Source: Primula veris
Lineage: Eukaryota > Streptophyta > Magnoliopsida > Ericales > Primulaceae
DNA length: 64,000 nt
Assembly: GCA_963682055.1 (NCBI GenBank)
Contig: OY821749.1
Location: 27,783,631-27,847,630, forward strand
Direction of reading: 5' to 3'
The notes below the pieces were generated by a model. That model saw only the letters and a list, made by a program, of their open reading frames with translations, was not told the origin of the DNA and ran no database searches. Shown here one piece after another: positions 46,316 to 59,793 of the stretch (its first letter is position 1; each line of letters opens with the position of its first letter). A program made the position numbers and the translations under genes.

Positions 46316-47739
46316 CGTTTATTAATTTTTTTGTTACTCATAAAACATCTAATTTGCATAGTAAATAGGATAGGCTTTAGTTTATCTTTTTTTCATCAAG
46401 TTACCTAACATGATAAATTACCAATATAGCTAAATTTTAATCCTCAAATTCTTAAACCTATTTCATTTTGTAGATTCAAATTGGTGTTTTTTTTGTAACG
46501 AGGTTTTACTTCAAATTGTTTATGAGGTTTTATTTACTTATCATTTAACATATTTAATAAACTAATAGATGGTTATTTTTGTATAATAGCCTATTATCCA
46601 AATAAATGTGTAATTTAAGTTTCTAATAAAACATAATAATTTATCCCTGAACAAACTATTTTATCCGGAATTTGTTTATAATTTGCTCTTTATTTGACTT
46701 TTGGCGGCGTTATATTACATGTTTGATTATTTTACATTTTTTGCGATTGACCGTTTATGAACCATTAACAAAATACATTTTTAAGATCTTCATGCATATT
46801 CTACTTATTAAATGTGTTTAGTTTTTTTTTATTTATTATTTTTGGTACAAGTTTAGAAAAAATTCGCATATAGTTCTTTGTTTACGATACAAACTAGGAG
46901 TTTCACTTACAATCATACATTTGTATACTCATCTTCTAAACAATTAAAAAGAATCGACGTAATATATCGTGCTCCCGCTTAACCAAAATCTTCGTTCCAA
47001 CCCTGCAATCAATAGATCAAGGATTGATGAAAATGTTACCCGATCAGTAAGAGGATTGATGAAAATGTATACGAAGTCTTGTAGGAATGCTCTAATGAAG
47101 GCTTGAACCAATACAAAAAAAAAACGACAAATAACGACCCTCTGACTGAATGAAGTATTGTTTGTCTAGCAGCGCCATAATTCTACCACACTGATCTAAG
47201 TAGAAGTTTTAAGTATTTAGCAGCCAAAACATTTTCTTTTACCAAACAATGACACTTCTAATTGGATTTGATTAGTTCAACACTCGCCGAATAAACAAGG
47301 ACGAACTAGCTTACAGGATTCAAAATAGACTAAACTAAGTCAAAATGATTGATTTTTTCCCAGTAATATAATCAGACCCCTTCCTGATCTTACAGCTACG
47401 TGTGGTGGCGAACTCTCACATTTAGGAACAATACAAATAAACGATATTCAAATAAAAGTCAGAGAACTGAAGATATCAAAATCTCATGCTCGAAAAGCAC
47501 CATATGATGAACCACAACTCTACAAGTTCGAAACACCAATTTCCCTAAAGTAAAAACATAACTAGTCAGTAGCATACATATTCAATTACATCAACACTTC
47601 AAGCAAACTTATCTAGACATGAAACTGATCAGTGAGCTGTCTCTCCGTATGAACTGAAATATTGTACTCCCTTTTATCAACTACTAAAGAAGTCGTGATT
47701 TCGTGAACCCTACCTACATACATTATTGGAAATACCGGA

Positions 47740-50700
47740 TCATGATCCTTCCAAGTCCCGTACCCGAACATTTAGTCTTCTAAGCCAAATGGAATGAAGA
47801 ATCATATGAATAACATCGAATCTTTTCGGCGGAAAATTGACCTCAAAGTGCCTCCTAACTCGTAAACCTCGACGTTGTAACCTTATATATTGCCTCGTGG
47901 AGATCCCAGTTAGTATAGTCTTCAAATTGGGTATATCTTTAACCGCAACTTCAACCGAGAACGATTTCCAATTTAGAACATCACTAAAAGGAGATACATA
48001 ATGATCCTTTATAAGCACCGGCACACAACCCATATATAGTGCCTCGACCATCCTCGGACTCGCCACTTCATACCCACTAGGGCAAAGACAAAATTTGCTC
48101 TTTCGAACCATAGCATTATACGAAATACCCTTTGGTAGGTACTTGTGAACTTGTATATCCTTATCTTTATTTTCCCAATGGTCGAGCAGAATGGGCCTAA
48201 TCGGCCCATGTACACCTCCGGCAAAGAATGCTAAGACGGGCCTTTTTGAAGGAGATGGCCCGCCTAGTAAGCTACTTGTCGTACCATCTCTTAAAAGGAT
48301 TTCAGGGATAGAGACATCTTTTGCGGGGTTGAATCCTTCTGAGGTGTTTGCATTACATAGTGCTCGAATCGAGTTTTTGTAGAGGTACGGAACTGACGAG
48401 GAGAGCTCTGGCCCCTGCAAAAAAAATTGTACCGAAAATTAGTTTCAACTTTAACTTCCAAGGCCTGAGTGGATAACAAGACAAGACATTGCATTTTTTT
48501 AGCATAATATGTTACGGACATATTATTCATAATATCTTTAACCATTCTCTATGTCATTTTTCCAACACATTATGGACAAGAAATCTATTCCGAACAGATT
48601 AATTCACAAGAAGATTCTCTTATTGCCTTGCCATTCAACCTTACGTATGAGATGCGTCAACACTTGTTAACAGATCATTTTTTATTAGACTTAAAGAGCG
48701 TCACAACACGAATTACAACTTACTCGTGACTCGCTCCTTGGAGGAATCCTCTTCCTGATAATTAATTTAGGGATAAAAAGAATTTTGTCTTCGTTTTACG
48801 AAATTTTTTGGACTTGTAATGTTATTGTAAATTAATAATGATGTCATATATAGTGACAATTTAGTACTCCAAAAGACGCCCAAAGAAGTATTCCAGAACA
48901 AAATTACTTACAACTAGCATTTTTGGCATGAAAACTACTCCGACCACTTATTAGTTAAAATATAAGAAGAGGTATTAGTTCCTTACCCAATCATGACAAG
49001 CAAGCATGAAATGGTCAGCACCAATGCTTCTATTCCAATACGGGTATTTATGCTCTATAAGATTTATATAGTCTCTGACAGTTTGCCTCATTGGGGACCA
49101 ATCGTGAGACTCGCGCACGTAAACAAACCGAACTATTGATGTAATGCTAAATGGCATGAAGAAAACATGGGCTTTTTCGGGATCTCGAGTTCTAAACCGG
49201 CCTATTTCCATTGCATTAATGAAATTCCCTTCAGTTGCATATATACTTCTACAAGGGCCGTTGTGAAAAACTGGGGGATCCCCTTCTTCGTATACATACA
49301 CTTTTAATTGTTTCTCCATTTCCATATAGCTCCTGGATTTTGCAAACGGTTAGGAAATTTCTTTTCCAATATTCTTACAAATTTCAAAGTAAAAGTGATT
49401 TGCTATCGTCAAACGACTTGAGAACCTCATAAGACATGCTAAAAAAATTAGTGATGAAATGTTCACCTGTAAAAGGAAATGGCGTTCCAATACATTGGAC
49501 CTCCAGGGACAAAATCGGGATCCTGTATTTGATTTGTCTTGTTTTTAGCTTGCTTAATCTGAGCACGAACTTGTCCAAGATGGGTCTCGATCTTCGTTAA
49601 TTTGCTTGACTTCCTTGTTATATTTGTTTTTATCAAAAAACTGCTGGATTTATTTGTTGAGGAAGTGGTGTTCGATAGGGAAGCATTCAAGTTTTGATCA
49701 ATCTTTTGCTTCTGTAACTAAACACAAATTGAAACACTAAACAAAATCACAAAAATTTCAACAACAAGAAATCAATAGAACAAGCAGAGATTTACAAGCT
49801 TTCTTGCAAAAAAGTCAAAATTCCAAAAAAAAATTTAAAAAACTAAAACTGATTTTTCAATGTTTAAAAGTATTGTAACTTCTAAAACTAAGTTTTATCA
49901 TTTTCATTTTATTTAGTTTTTTAAATAAAATAAAAGTCAAAGATCGCACCTATAATATTGGACCGGATTGAAAAAACTGAGCTTGGAAAAAGATCACAGC
50001 ATTTAATTGACAAATTTTCAAAATCAATAAAAAGTATCTTATTATACAAAAAGTTAGTTATGTATTTATGCTAGAAGACACATTTTTTTTCCTTTCTCGG
50101 TAAACTCTACATTTAGTAGATGAAACAGTAATCTTAACTGTATAGGGTATATATGTACAGATCTGATCCATCATCCATTCATAAGGATCAATATTAAGTA
50201 CTAGCTTTCTATAGCAATTATTAGTTTATTACCCTCTTATAAAGAATGAATATTAGCTATTACATACTATAAAGTTCCAACATTACATCCCAAATTCCCT
50301 TACTTATGCTTGGTTCTAAGCTTCGAATCAATAAATTGCAACATATAGAAAGCCAAAAAAAAATTAAGGTGCAACCAAACAAGCACTTGGTGAAGAGTCT
50401 CTCGAAAACTCAGGTTCGACTCGTAAGGCTAGTACAGCCAAATCACATTAAAGTGTGTGAAAGCATTTCTCATAAATACATTTCTAAAAAAATACAGAAA
50501 AACTAAAAAAACAAGAAAATGAAATGCCGCCAAGTGATTTTTCTTGTGATAAGGAGTATAGTGTATTTTAAATTATTAATTGGCTTTTTGCAGAGTACTA
50601 TGCATGTATAAGTTGGTATCAAAACTCACTTGGGCACAAAACCAAAACAAAAAACTGCAAAACAGTCAAATAGAAACAGAACATCATTTAATGGCATGTT

Positions 50701-51182
50701 TTGGAGCAAATAATTTAATCTTATTTGAGACTTAAAAATATGGATTCATAACCCTTAGCGGGCCTAAAAAATCCACAACTTATAAACAAGAAATGCCAAA
50801 AAAAACTGAATTTCAAATTTGCAACTATACAGACAAGAATCATGGGAACAAGTTCGAAAATTTACAAAAATAAAATAAAAAAATGATGTAACAAGTAGAT
50901 TAATCATACTTGTGGAGATGTTTGTATTTCTTCAACACTCAAGGGAGGTGAAACAGAGGGGCTCAAAACATTACTACCCACAAACTTTGATTTTAACTCC
51001 AATTTACCCCCAATTTCCTCTTTTGGCAACACATAGCCACTTCTATTTCTGTTTTCAGAAACAAATGGAGATGGAACAGGGGAGAGAAAACCCAAGTTTG
51101 AAGCTCTTGGGTTAAAGAAACAAATCAAAATAGGTATAATTAAAAGAGGAACTATTTTCCACAATATATTACACGACCCCAT
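47740..51182 (-). CDS. GT47 exostosin-family glycosyltransferase (At5g03795-like)
   Basis: Four exons on the minus strand, 50910-51182, 49467-49711, 48987-49332 and 47740-48414, give 512 residues in one frame. An N-terminal signal anchor (ILWKIVPLLIIPILICFF, residues 6-23) implies a type II Golgi membrane protein. A low-complexity stem with NxS/T sites (NASLSNTT) follows, then the conserved GPMYWNAISFYRSYMEMEK. The catalytic region has KVYVYEEGDPPVFHNGPCRS, YATEGNFI, HVFFMPFS, GADHFMLACHDWGP, ALCNANTSEGFNPAKDVS, FFAGGVHG, SKFCLCPSGYEVASPR and GCVPVLI, all landmarks of plant exostosin proteins. It probably transfers a sugar to a wall polysaccharide or glycoprotein; donor and acceptor are not predictable. 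Intron 1 (49712-50909) and introns 2 and 3 are GT-AG. The length fits the family. Confidence 0.93.
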
Positions 51183-51222
51183 CTTTTTTTTTTCTTTGTC
51201 AGTAAAAAATAAAAAAGACTAG

Positions 51223-51243
51223 CTTATATATATATATATATAT
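51223..51243 (-). promoter_or_regulatory. (TA)n tract upstream of the exostosin ATG
   Basis: A run of about ten TA units lies 40-60 bp upstream of the start codon on the minus strand. It is the only TATA-like sequence nearby, so it may set the transcription start, with a short leader. Confidence 0.4.
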
Positions 51244-54200
51244 TTATGGCCTCTTCTTCTTTAACTAGCTAGTCACTAGACTTGCATGTGTAATGAATGA
51301 AGATAGAGTAGATACAATTTTGGTTTGGGTGTTACAAAATGAATTTTCTCTTTCTTATCTCTATATGTAAAAGCTCAGTCTAAGGCCAAGAGGATTGGTG
51401 AGAAGTGGTTGCAAGGATATATACAAGCCAAGCGTCTTGTTCCTCTAGCCTCAGTTTTTGACTATCATGCAAAATTTGGTCAATTTTACTTGAGTCACTA
51501 AAAGTTTTCATTAGAATTCTATTTGGACCTTGTATTTGGGAATTAAGTTTGTACATGTTTGAAAACGGAATTAATCTTGTCCTGAATTTTGATAATGTAA
51601 TAGATTTGATATTTTCAAAGGGTGTCTATTTGATAAGAAAACAAATACCAAATATTGTGTTCATGGTAAGAATGCAGTTGGGACTTGGGAGAAATTGGTT
51701 TGTGACACAAGGCACTGATATGAAAAAATAAATCATATTTAGCCAAATTTTTCATCAAATTATTTCAAAACGTGGTACATGCAAATCTTCGTGCTTCGTT
51801 TAAATAACACATCAATAGGTCTAAAATTATTTTGTAATAGCAACAAACGACAGTTGATATTGTTTCATCATTGATGATGATTTCATTTGTATTACAAACT
51901 ACTGATTAAAGCCGTTTCTTCGATTTGTTTTGGGACCAAATCAGCTTATGTACAAGGTACATAGTTTAAATTGAAATGGCACTCAAAGTACGATGAGCCT
52001 TTCCATAATTGAACTTGGATAATAACGTACTATTCACTTGCACTTTCCCAATTCTACCAATTTTATACTTTGTAATTTGTATTTGATGGTTTCCGCCACC
52101 GATGATGTCATAAATGGTGTATGTTTTCCAGATATTAATGCAAGAGGAAGTCCAAATATTCATTAATTGCTTCAAAAAAATTGTATTTCAAACAAGAAAC
52201 GTCCTCTTAACAATTGATATTAAAAACACATTGACCAATGACTATCTTAATTATTTTCTTTATAAATTGTAACTGTAAGAAATTGACTAACTAATATTTA
52301 TTTGAAAAATAAGAAATATTAATTCTACAACAATTTAATACCACTAAATAAAGTGAGGTAGAAGGTGAAACGAGTTTATTTGGAATAAGATATTAGAAGT
52401 TACAATTTAGTTGGTGTTTAAGTATCGAGACTTGGGCAAAATATAGAGAGTAAAGATTACATAAAAATGAATATTTTGATTGATTGCAAGACCAACTGAT
52501 TGATTTCCGAAATTATCACGTAGTATCCCATCTTTCACATGTATGGAAAGTTAATATTGTCTAAGCAACATTTGGAGAATTCTTCAAGTCTTGTTGTACT
52601 TGCAAAGCTAAATGAGAAAAAACTCTTTGTATGCCATTTACACGTCTTTTTAATTAAACTCTTTTGCTCACTAAGCAATAGAATTATGACATCAAAAATT
52701 ACTGTACATTGCTTTATCTTGTTTATAAGTTATAACCACACAGTGATTAGGTATAAGATAAAAAAGTTATGCACTTACAAGAAAAATTATGGACAGCGAT
52801 TCTATCTCTATTGCTATTTCTAAAGCTAACAAGTAAAAAATGCATTTACTATATCAAACTATAATACTTTTAACGATTTGGGTACCAAACTTTTCAATTT
52901 TTCAATTTAGATGTCACATTATAATAATTTTTCAATTTATGTACCACCGTCTAAATAAATTACGGAATCATGTCACGTGACATTTGACAAACATTAATTT
53001 GAGAGGTTAATTTGATAATTTTACACAAAAAAAATGTCATCCTATAAAAATGTTTCACTCAATTTCACACATAACAAAAATTTGGATTATATGCTAAATT
53101 TTTTTATATATGAAATTGGGAAGAAAATTTCTCTAGATGATATATAAATAATGGTGGTTGTGTCTAAATTGATAATAGTGACAACTACATAAATTATTGT
53201 TATTCTCTTGTGAATTTAGCCACTTTCATTATAGCATCAAAATAGAATGTATGTGCGTGTTCAACTATTATATAATAAAACTTATATACAGTCATATTGT
53301 GGTGATCACGAAAAAATATTATTATAGAAAGGTTATTCCTATATAGAGTTTACATATTAAAAAAATAAAAAATATATGTATTTACATAATATTAGATACA
53401 TATACATGGTTCATTATAAGTTAAAACAAACAAATAAATCTATTAAAAGTTTAGTTAAACAAATACATGTATTTTGAAAACAAATACATGTATTTTGAAA
53501 TTTGTAAAATCAAATACAATCTTTCATATACATTCTTTACATGTATAAATACTAGGTATATTAAAATAAACATATCAATCACTTTGAGTTATACTTCTTC
53601 TAATTTTTAGCAACAATGACACCAAATATTGAGAAAAGAACCCAAATCACTTAAAAGATTCGCACGAGTTGTGAAAAATGAAAGAATCTCACCCCGATTG
53701 GAAACAAAAAGACATTGCGACAGTTAAAAGATGTAGTAGCAACACAAAAAAATGTGGTAACAACCCAAAAAATTAAGTCATCATCGCAAATAACATTACA
53801 TAAGTATTTTACATTATTATAAATTTATTGTAATTAAATATATATATTTTTGTAATGAAATGTATTTTATTCCTATAAGGAGGTGGATTTATAACTAACG
53901 GTAACATAAAAAATTACGGAATCTGACAATAGATAGTTTATTCTTATTTTGAACTGGCCCGAATTGGAACCGAGATTTTTTATTAGTAAGGAGGTTATTC
54001 CTTAGTATTCTTTATAACTTTGCATAAATAAATTTTAATTTATGAGGCTTTAAGTATACATCTAGGTACGTAAACCCGTATAAAATTAATTTTTTGAATA
54101 AAATTAATTTTTTGAATTTGGACCGTATCAAATAGTCAATAGTTAAATTTTAACTCAAAATACACAACTCAAAGTTAGATTTTTTAAGAGTGTCATGAAC

Positions 54201-54865
54201 TTACTTACTCCTGATTTTTGGAATTTAGTGTATATAAATGTAAACAAAACCTTTGTGGGATAAGCTAATGATTTACGGTTTTACCATTAAAGAAGCCAAA
54301 TATAACGATAAAACAAATAAAATCTCTAAATATTCACTCATTTAACTGAAATTAACTATCAGCCATTGAAGCTAATCAACCAATAAAACCCCAAAACTGG
54401 GTTCAAATTTGATCATGTTAATTAGATAGGTCAAATTTAGGTCATGTTATTGCTTTTTTCAGTTGTATTCGTCATTTTCTTCTTTTTAAATCTATGTTTT
54501 ATTTTATTTATAAAGTGTTTGTTCTAAAAAATCTATAAATTTTAACATTTTATATTTTTTTATGTTTAATTGTTTGCAATTTATTAGGTAGTAATATTAA
54601 TAAATACAAAAAAAAAAAATAAAAAAAAAAAACTTTACATATTTTTTTGAACAAACAATTTTAAAAAAAATATTGAAAAACGATAACAAATACATACAAA
54701 AAAAAGCGATAAAATAATCAAAATTTAACATATCTAAATTGAACAAATTTGAATCCCTCAAAAGTAAAGTTGAACAAGACTACTTAAGTTTTAGTATCAA
54801 ATTAGAGGATATATAAGGACAAGGGTGAAGCCATAAATGGTATACAATAGTGTTAAAATTTAAAA

Positions 54866-54990
54866 TATAAAAATAAATGACATCAAATTATTGTTTTTAC
54901 CGTATTTTAATGAAAATAAATAGTAAAAATTTAAAAAACTTATGAAGAGTGTCATAGCCCTTATTGTCTGCACTTAACTAGCTTCGCTTG
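54866..54990. repeat. Dispersed repeat copy (CTGCACTT-ending family)
   Basis: Same family as 17611-17730: TTGTTTTTACC, TATTTTAATGAAAATAAATAG, AAAAATTTAAAAAACTTAT, then GTCTGCACTTAACTAGC. The TAGCTTCGCTTG tail resembles the widespread plant TAGCTCCGCCACTG terminus. Confidence 0.5.
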
Positions 54991-55027
54991 ATCAATGAAC
55001 TTATTCGTGAGAGCAACCACATAACTA

Positions 55028-55318
55028 GGACCGGACGAAAATCAGGAAAAACCAGACCGTACCGATAACCAAACCGAAAAAGACCGAAATCGAAAAAAAT
55101 TCGGATCGGTTTCGGTTTTCAATAAAACCAAACAAAAAAATGCCGAAATCGAAAAAGACCGAAAATAACCAAAAAAGACCGAAAATAACCGAAAAACCGA
55201 GAAAAACCGAAACTGGACCAAAAAAACCCGATCTAGTTCGGTCCAAAAAATAAAAAGACCGAAACCGAAAAAAAAGAACCGAAAAATATACTCGTTTTCG
55301 GTTTCGGTTTTTATTTTT
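55028..55318. repeat. Low-complexity (ACCGAAAAA)n-type stretch
   Basis: Irregular repeats of ACCGAAAA(A/T), then CCAAAAAAGACCGAAAATA, run about 290 bp with a short reverse-complement segment (ATCGGTTTCGGTTTT) inside and another at the right end. Composition contrasts sharply with the flanks. Confidence 0.8.
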
Positions 55319-55603
55319 TGGAAAGGACAAAACCTTAATCTTGTACTCCCAAGACGTGTCACTTGGTGGTAACTGGTATGGTTGTGTTCAAGCAGCAATT
55401 TTTGGAAAGTATTTTATTTTTCAAATAAATTCAATTGGAACATGACCAATTTCTGTAACGCTTCTTAACTTCTGTATTATCCCAATTCTAACCCCCTTTT
55501 ATATATATCTATACACCGCTGATGATGTCATGCATAAAAGGAGCGTACATGTTTTTTTCTTGGTAAATAAAAGGAGCACGCATTCACTTAAGCGTAAGAT
55601 ATA

Positions 55604-55774
55604 CACTGTAAAATAATGTTTGATTTATTGAAAGTCAAAAGCTGTCACAAGCTTATCGCAAATTGACTAAACTGTCACAAATCCGTCACAAAAACCGTCG
55701 CTAATAAGCTCGTAACAAAAAATACCGTCACTAATCCCGTCGATATTTGGGTATTTTTTTTTTTTTTTTTAGTG
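55604..55774. mobile_element. CACTA-like MITE, 171 bp, with 3-bp target duplication
   Basis: Starts CACTGTAAAATAATG and ends TTTTTTTTTTAGTG; flanked by ATA on both sides (55601-55603 and 55775-55777). The interior carries repeated GTCACAAA, CCGTCGCTAAT and CCGTCACTAAT motifs, like CACTA subterminal repeats. CACT/AGTG ends with a 3-bp duplication are the superfamily signature. Confidence 0.75.
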
Positions 55775-55777
55775 ATA

Positions 55778-58700
55778 TCCCATACTATGTCATTAAATTT
55801 CACCAGCTTCAGTGCCGGAGGGAAATTGGAAACGGTGATGAGAGTTTCCAAGTCTAGTAATTACACGGTCTTGAGTCTTCACGCAATTAAGGATATTATA
55901 TTGTCTGTTGCAATAATAAATAGAGAAATGTTATAAAAATGTACTATTGTATAATAATTAGGAGTAAGTGGTAACTTACGTACAAATAGCACTGTCAAGA
56001 AAAGGAAGGATGGTATATCAAAAGGCCAAATAACCTTTGTACTGGTACGAGACTTTTTGAGTTTGATACTAATAATTACTCCCTAATTGTGTTTTATGAA
56101 TACAAAAACATACATGATTACATGTCATAGAGACTTACTAATAAATAAAAATGGCTTGCTTTGCTGTTGTCTGTTTGACTATACGTCCAGAAATATGATT
56201 ATCAGGCTTATCCCAGTTTATAACTGCGGTCACGCTCTCCAAAAACCACACCTAAAAAGACGATGCATATGGAAACTAAAATGTCGAGCAGCAAAGCATG
56301 TTTTTGCATTAACATTCAATTATACTTTAAAATTAATAATATAAATGGTGATATATATATGTAGAGAATTTGTGACATACAAATACACAATCGTGTAGAG
56401 AGTCACCGAAATCTATCAATTGTCTAGATTATAATTAATGGTTCTTGCTGAGTTTGTATACAAGTGTGTGTCTCAAAAAGGGTATAACTATAGTATAATT
56501 TTTCAAATAAATGATACTAACAAATCATCGTTCCGGAAATGTGTCTACTGTAAATTGATATTCTATGTTTGGACAAAGTCCCACTGCATTCAATATTTTA
56601 CAGCATCTGAAATCTTTAAATTCTACACAACTTTCATGTTGTAAGTATTATACATATAATACAAATCCAATGGTCTGACTATGACAGACCTAGATTAAGG
56701 AGGAGTCTACGACATAATAGTGGTTTTTTGTTCATATTGTAGGCTTTATTTTATACCTCTATTCAACTTTATTACACTAGCCAAGAAGAATTTCATGAAA
56801 GCGATAACTATTCAATTTTAATGAATGGATACAATATTAATGGCTTAAATATGCCATTTATATATGTACAGTGTGTTTCACGTGATCAAAACTATCCTGA
56901 TATGATGACGTTAATAAGTCGTTTAGAGCACCAATTGCTAAATTTAGTGAAGAATATCATATTAAAGAAGTTGCATTAGTAAGGTCGGATTTAGGGGATG
57001 AGATCGTCAATGGTCCTACTTGTCCATCTGAACGAGTATGGATCACTTACGTTTCCGTCTCTAAATTAATCAACAAGGTTGAATTGTCAAGGCAAGATTA
57101 TTTTTAAGTTCAAAGTATAAAATTCGACCATTCATCCAAGCTATACCAAAAGAAATATGAATGTTGAGCGATCAATGGTCCTACTTGTCCATCTAAACGA
57201 GTATGGATCACTTACGTTTCCGTCTCTAAATTAATCAACAAGGTTGAATTGTCAAGGCAAGATTATTTTTAAGTTCAAAGTATAAAATTCGACCATTCAT
57301 CCAAGCTATACCAAAAGAAATATGAATGTTGAGCGGCTAAAAGTTGAACATGCATGTAACTTGATTTTCATTTTTTATGATCAAGAAACCAAATACATAG
57401 ATACTTAAATGCAAGGAAGTGCATGTGAGTTTTTCCAAACTCTTATCTTTTGCCTCTAGTCCCGCCAAGCATATGTACTTTCTGTGGAAACAATATACAA
57501 TGCCAACAAAAATACCATTTCTTTTGCCAAAACCAACAAGTTTCTGTAAGTTAATTACAACTTATATATTATTATTTTATACACGTTATTAACATAATTA
57601 ACTAGAATATTTTCTATATGATGATCATACATATTATAACATATCGAGGGTATGTCGAAACACATACCTTAAGCTATGCGGAAGGACGGTGGAACTTAAA
57701 CCGGACATGATAGTTCAGTTCGGATGACGGATGTAGATCGTCGGGGTGGAAACTTGAGTTTCTCCTCCTTAACCTATCACTACACTACTTTATGTGTTGT
57801 TTATGTGTGTATGTTTTGACACAAATTGAGATGGTATTGTGTCATTTATATAGGTAGGAGGAGGACCCGAGACTCTTTATATACTTTCGATCTCTACCGT
57901 CCATCAAGGTAGGATCAATCTCAATCGATCATTATGGTGGAAATGTAGAGTTTCTTAACTCACAAATTTATGTTTAAATCATAAATTACATAACTCATGG
58001 AATGTATATGGACCATTTTAATGAGAAATATTTATTCTATTTTTAATGAATTAATATTTATAAAAGAATTATAAATAATTATTACAGTTTCTGGTATCTA
58101 CCTTTTGCTGAAATAACTTTTTTCCAATTTAATCTTTATATGAATTTTTTTCAATTTGTATTGGGTTTGGAAGTTCTCATACTTTTTTCAAAAATTAAAC
58201 TACTAGTTTAGAAGAAATAAAACATAAAGGAATGTGGACTCTACGAACATTATAGTAGCGAACTAGCGATTGTTGACAATATGTCAATAACATCAAGTAC
58301 GTATGCATTTCAATGAATGGTACATTTAAATGATACTTTTGAATGCATATACAAATGTACTAGTGACTTTTAACCAAGTGGTTTCTCTTTGTTCTTCTCA
58401 AAAGTATGGACGTAGCAATTTTGGTCATCATTAGAATGTTATTCAATAGATTCACAATAGAAGTATGGGTCTTAAAGCACCAAATATGATAAACAATGAT
58501 GCTTGTTTTTTAGATGAACACATTTATGCATTGTCCCAACATATATACTATATTGTACATCCACGTTGAAGTACAACTTAATTGATTGGATTATTAAGTT
58601 ATTTCTTAATATATGTATCTTGAAGATCAACTATTAACTTTTCTTCATAAAAACGGTTAACAATTTGAAACGGTGATAAGATTGCTTTAAAACTTTTCCC

Positions 58701-58885
58701 CTCAAAACAAGAACCTTTATAAGAATTGTAATGAACAAGCCCTATAAACATTGGACTCTTGTAGAAAAAGTTTCATTTCCAAGTCCAGAAAAGTTGCATT
58801 AAGCTTCTTGATTACTTCATTGGTACTAGCAAGTTCAAATTCAAGCATTTAGCCACTCAACATTCATATTCTTTTGTTAAATGAA
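55778..58885. other. Gene-poor region with a 165-bp tandem duplication
   Basis: No gene recognised. It contains the duplication at 57004-57334. Sequence at 57640-57960 (GGAAGGACGGTGG, then TTTATATAGGTAGG) may be retroelement LTR debris, but no ends were found. Confidence 0.4.
57004..57334. repeat. 165-bp tandem duplication, nearly identical copies
   Basis: CAATGGTCCTACTTGTCCAT starts at 57008 and again at 57173. Both copies continue through GGATCACTTACGTTTCCGTC and CAAGGCAAGATTATTTTTAA to ATGAATGTTGAGCG. Only a G/A change and a small indel at the junction were seen. Confidence 0.95.
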
Positions 58886-58890
58886 TGTAA

Positions 58891-59788
58891 TGTTGGTTTC
58901 CGTGTACGAAATAACAATTAATAATAAATAAAGGACTAAACAATAATTAAATAAAACCAGTGTAATCTTTATTAATTTCCAAATGGAATACAATAAACTG
59001 ATTACAACATGTAGGTACTGAAACGTAAATAAAAAACAAACGTTATCAGATTATTATCAATTAATAATCTGATGTACTGTTTTGTAATTAAAAGAAACTG
59101 CCTGACTGGAAAGTAAAAACTTAACAGCCGGACTGTTCTGTTATGAATTGAAAATACAGGACTGAATTGAAACTATACTAATTACAGAATTAAATTACAG
59201 AAATGTAATTACAGCAATAAAACAGAACTTTAAACTAATTACAGAATAGTACAAAACAGAATAAAAGACTACAGCTAAGGACAGAATATTAAAAACTGAA
59301 ATTTAAATACTGAATTGGAAAAACAGAATTGAAAAGACAGAATTTAAGTGCGGAAAATAAATGGACAGAATGTAAAAAAACAATCGACGAGGCTACTGTT
59401 AACAGTATGCCCTTAATCGATATTCGTCCTTAACAGAATTGGGATGATTCTGACTGCTCTTGCAAATATGCAAAAGTCACTTTTCAGATTTAGTACAAGA
59501 CCCAAGACCCGAGACATTCCCCAAATCCCAAATCCCACGTCCCGCGTCCCGAGCGAGCGCGTGTGTGGTACACACTAACCCACTCATGGGTATGTGGACT
59601 TTATTAGTTTACCAACTACATAGGATGGACTTGTATATATAGAGTGAAAATCAACCTTGATTTTCCAATGTGGGATAACCCTCATGGTTTATTCCCACTC
59701 TCTACTTCATTTTCCAGATTTCGGTTTTTCCCTGACCACTTGGAACAAACATGTTTAAAAACCATGTTTTTCCAACATTATTCCAACA
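58891..59788 (-). mobile_element. Solo LTR, 898 bp, with 5-bp target duplication
   Basis: Ends are TGTTGGTTTCC and TTATTCCAACA (6-bp inverted TGTTGG/CCAACA), flanked by the direct repeat TGTAA at 58886-58890 and 59789-59793. On the minus strand it starts TGTTGGAATAATGTTGG and contains TATATATAC (about 59632-59640) and a later AATAAAG, so the minus orientation is likely. No internal retroelement genes adjoin it. A GC-rich patch (59520-59580) with CCCAAATCCC/CCCACGTCCC runs lies in the middle. Copia-like by its termini. Confidence 0.85.
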
Positions 59789-59793
59789 TGTAA

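Larger units (their letters stand above)
44003..47739. other. Intergenic region between LEA and exostosin genes
   Basis: No gene. It contains a dispersed repeat copy (44470-44665), a Helitron 3' end (to 45858) and a SINE-like remnant (46151-46315). The exostosin 3' flank is at the right end. Confidence 0.45.
51244..55600. other. Gene-poor, AT-rich region
   Basis: No gene recognised. It has a perfect 20-bp tandem pair around 53458-53498 (AAACAAATACATGTATTTTG), a dispersed-repeat copy (54866-54990) and a CCGAAA-rich low-complexity stretch (55028-55318). Open frames in the latter are repeat artefacts. Confidence 0.45.

Noticed and set aside
55025..55398. Overlapping minus-strand frames of 101-118 codons rich in F, R and N
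   Set aside because: They translate the CCGAAA-type low-complexity stretch and have no domain.
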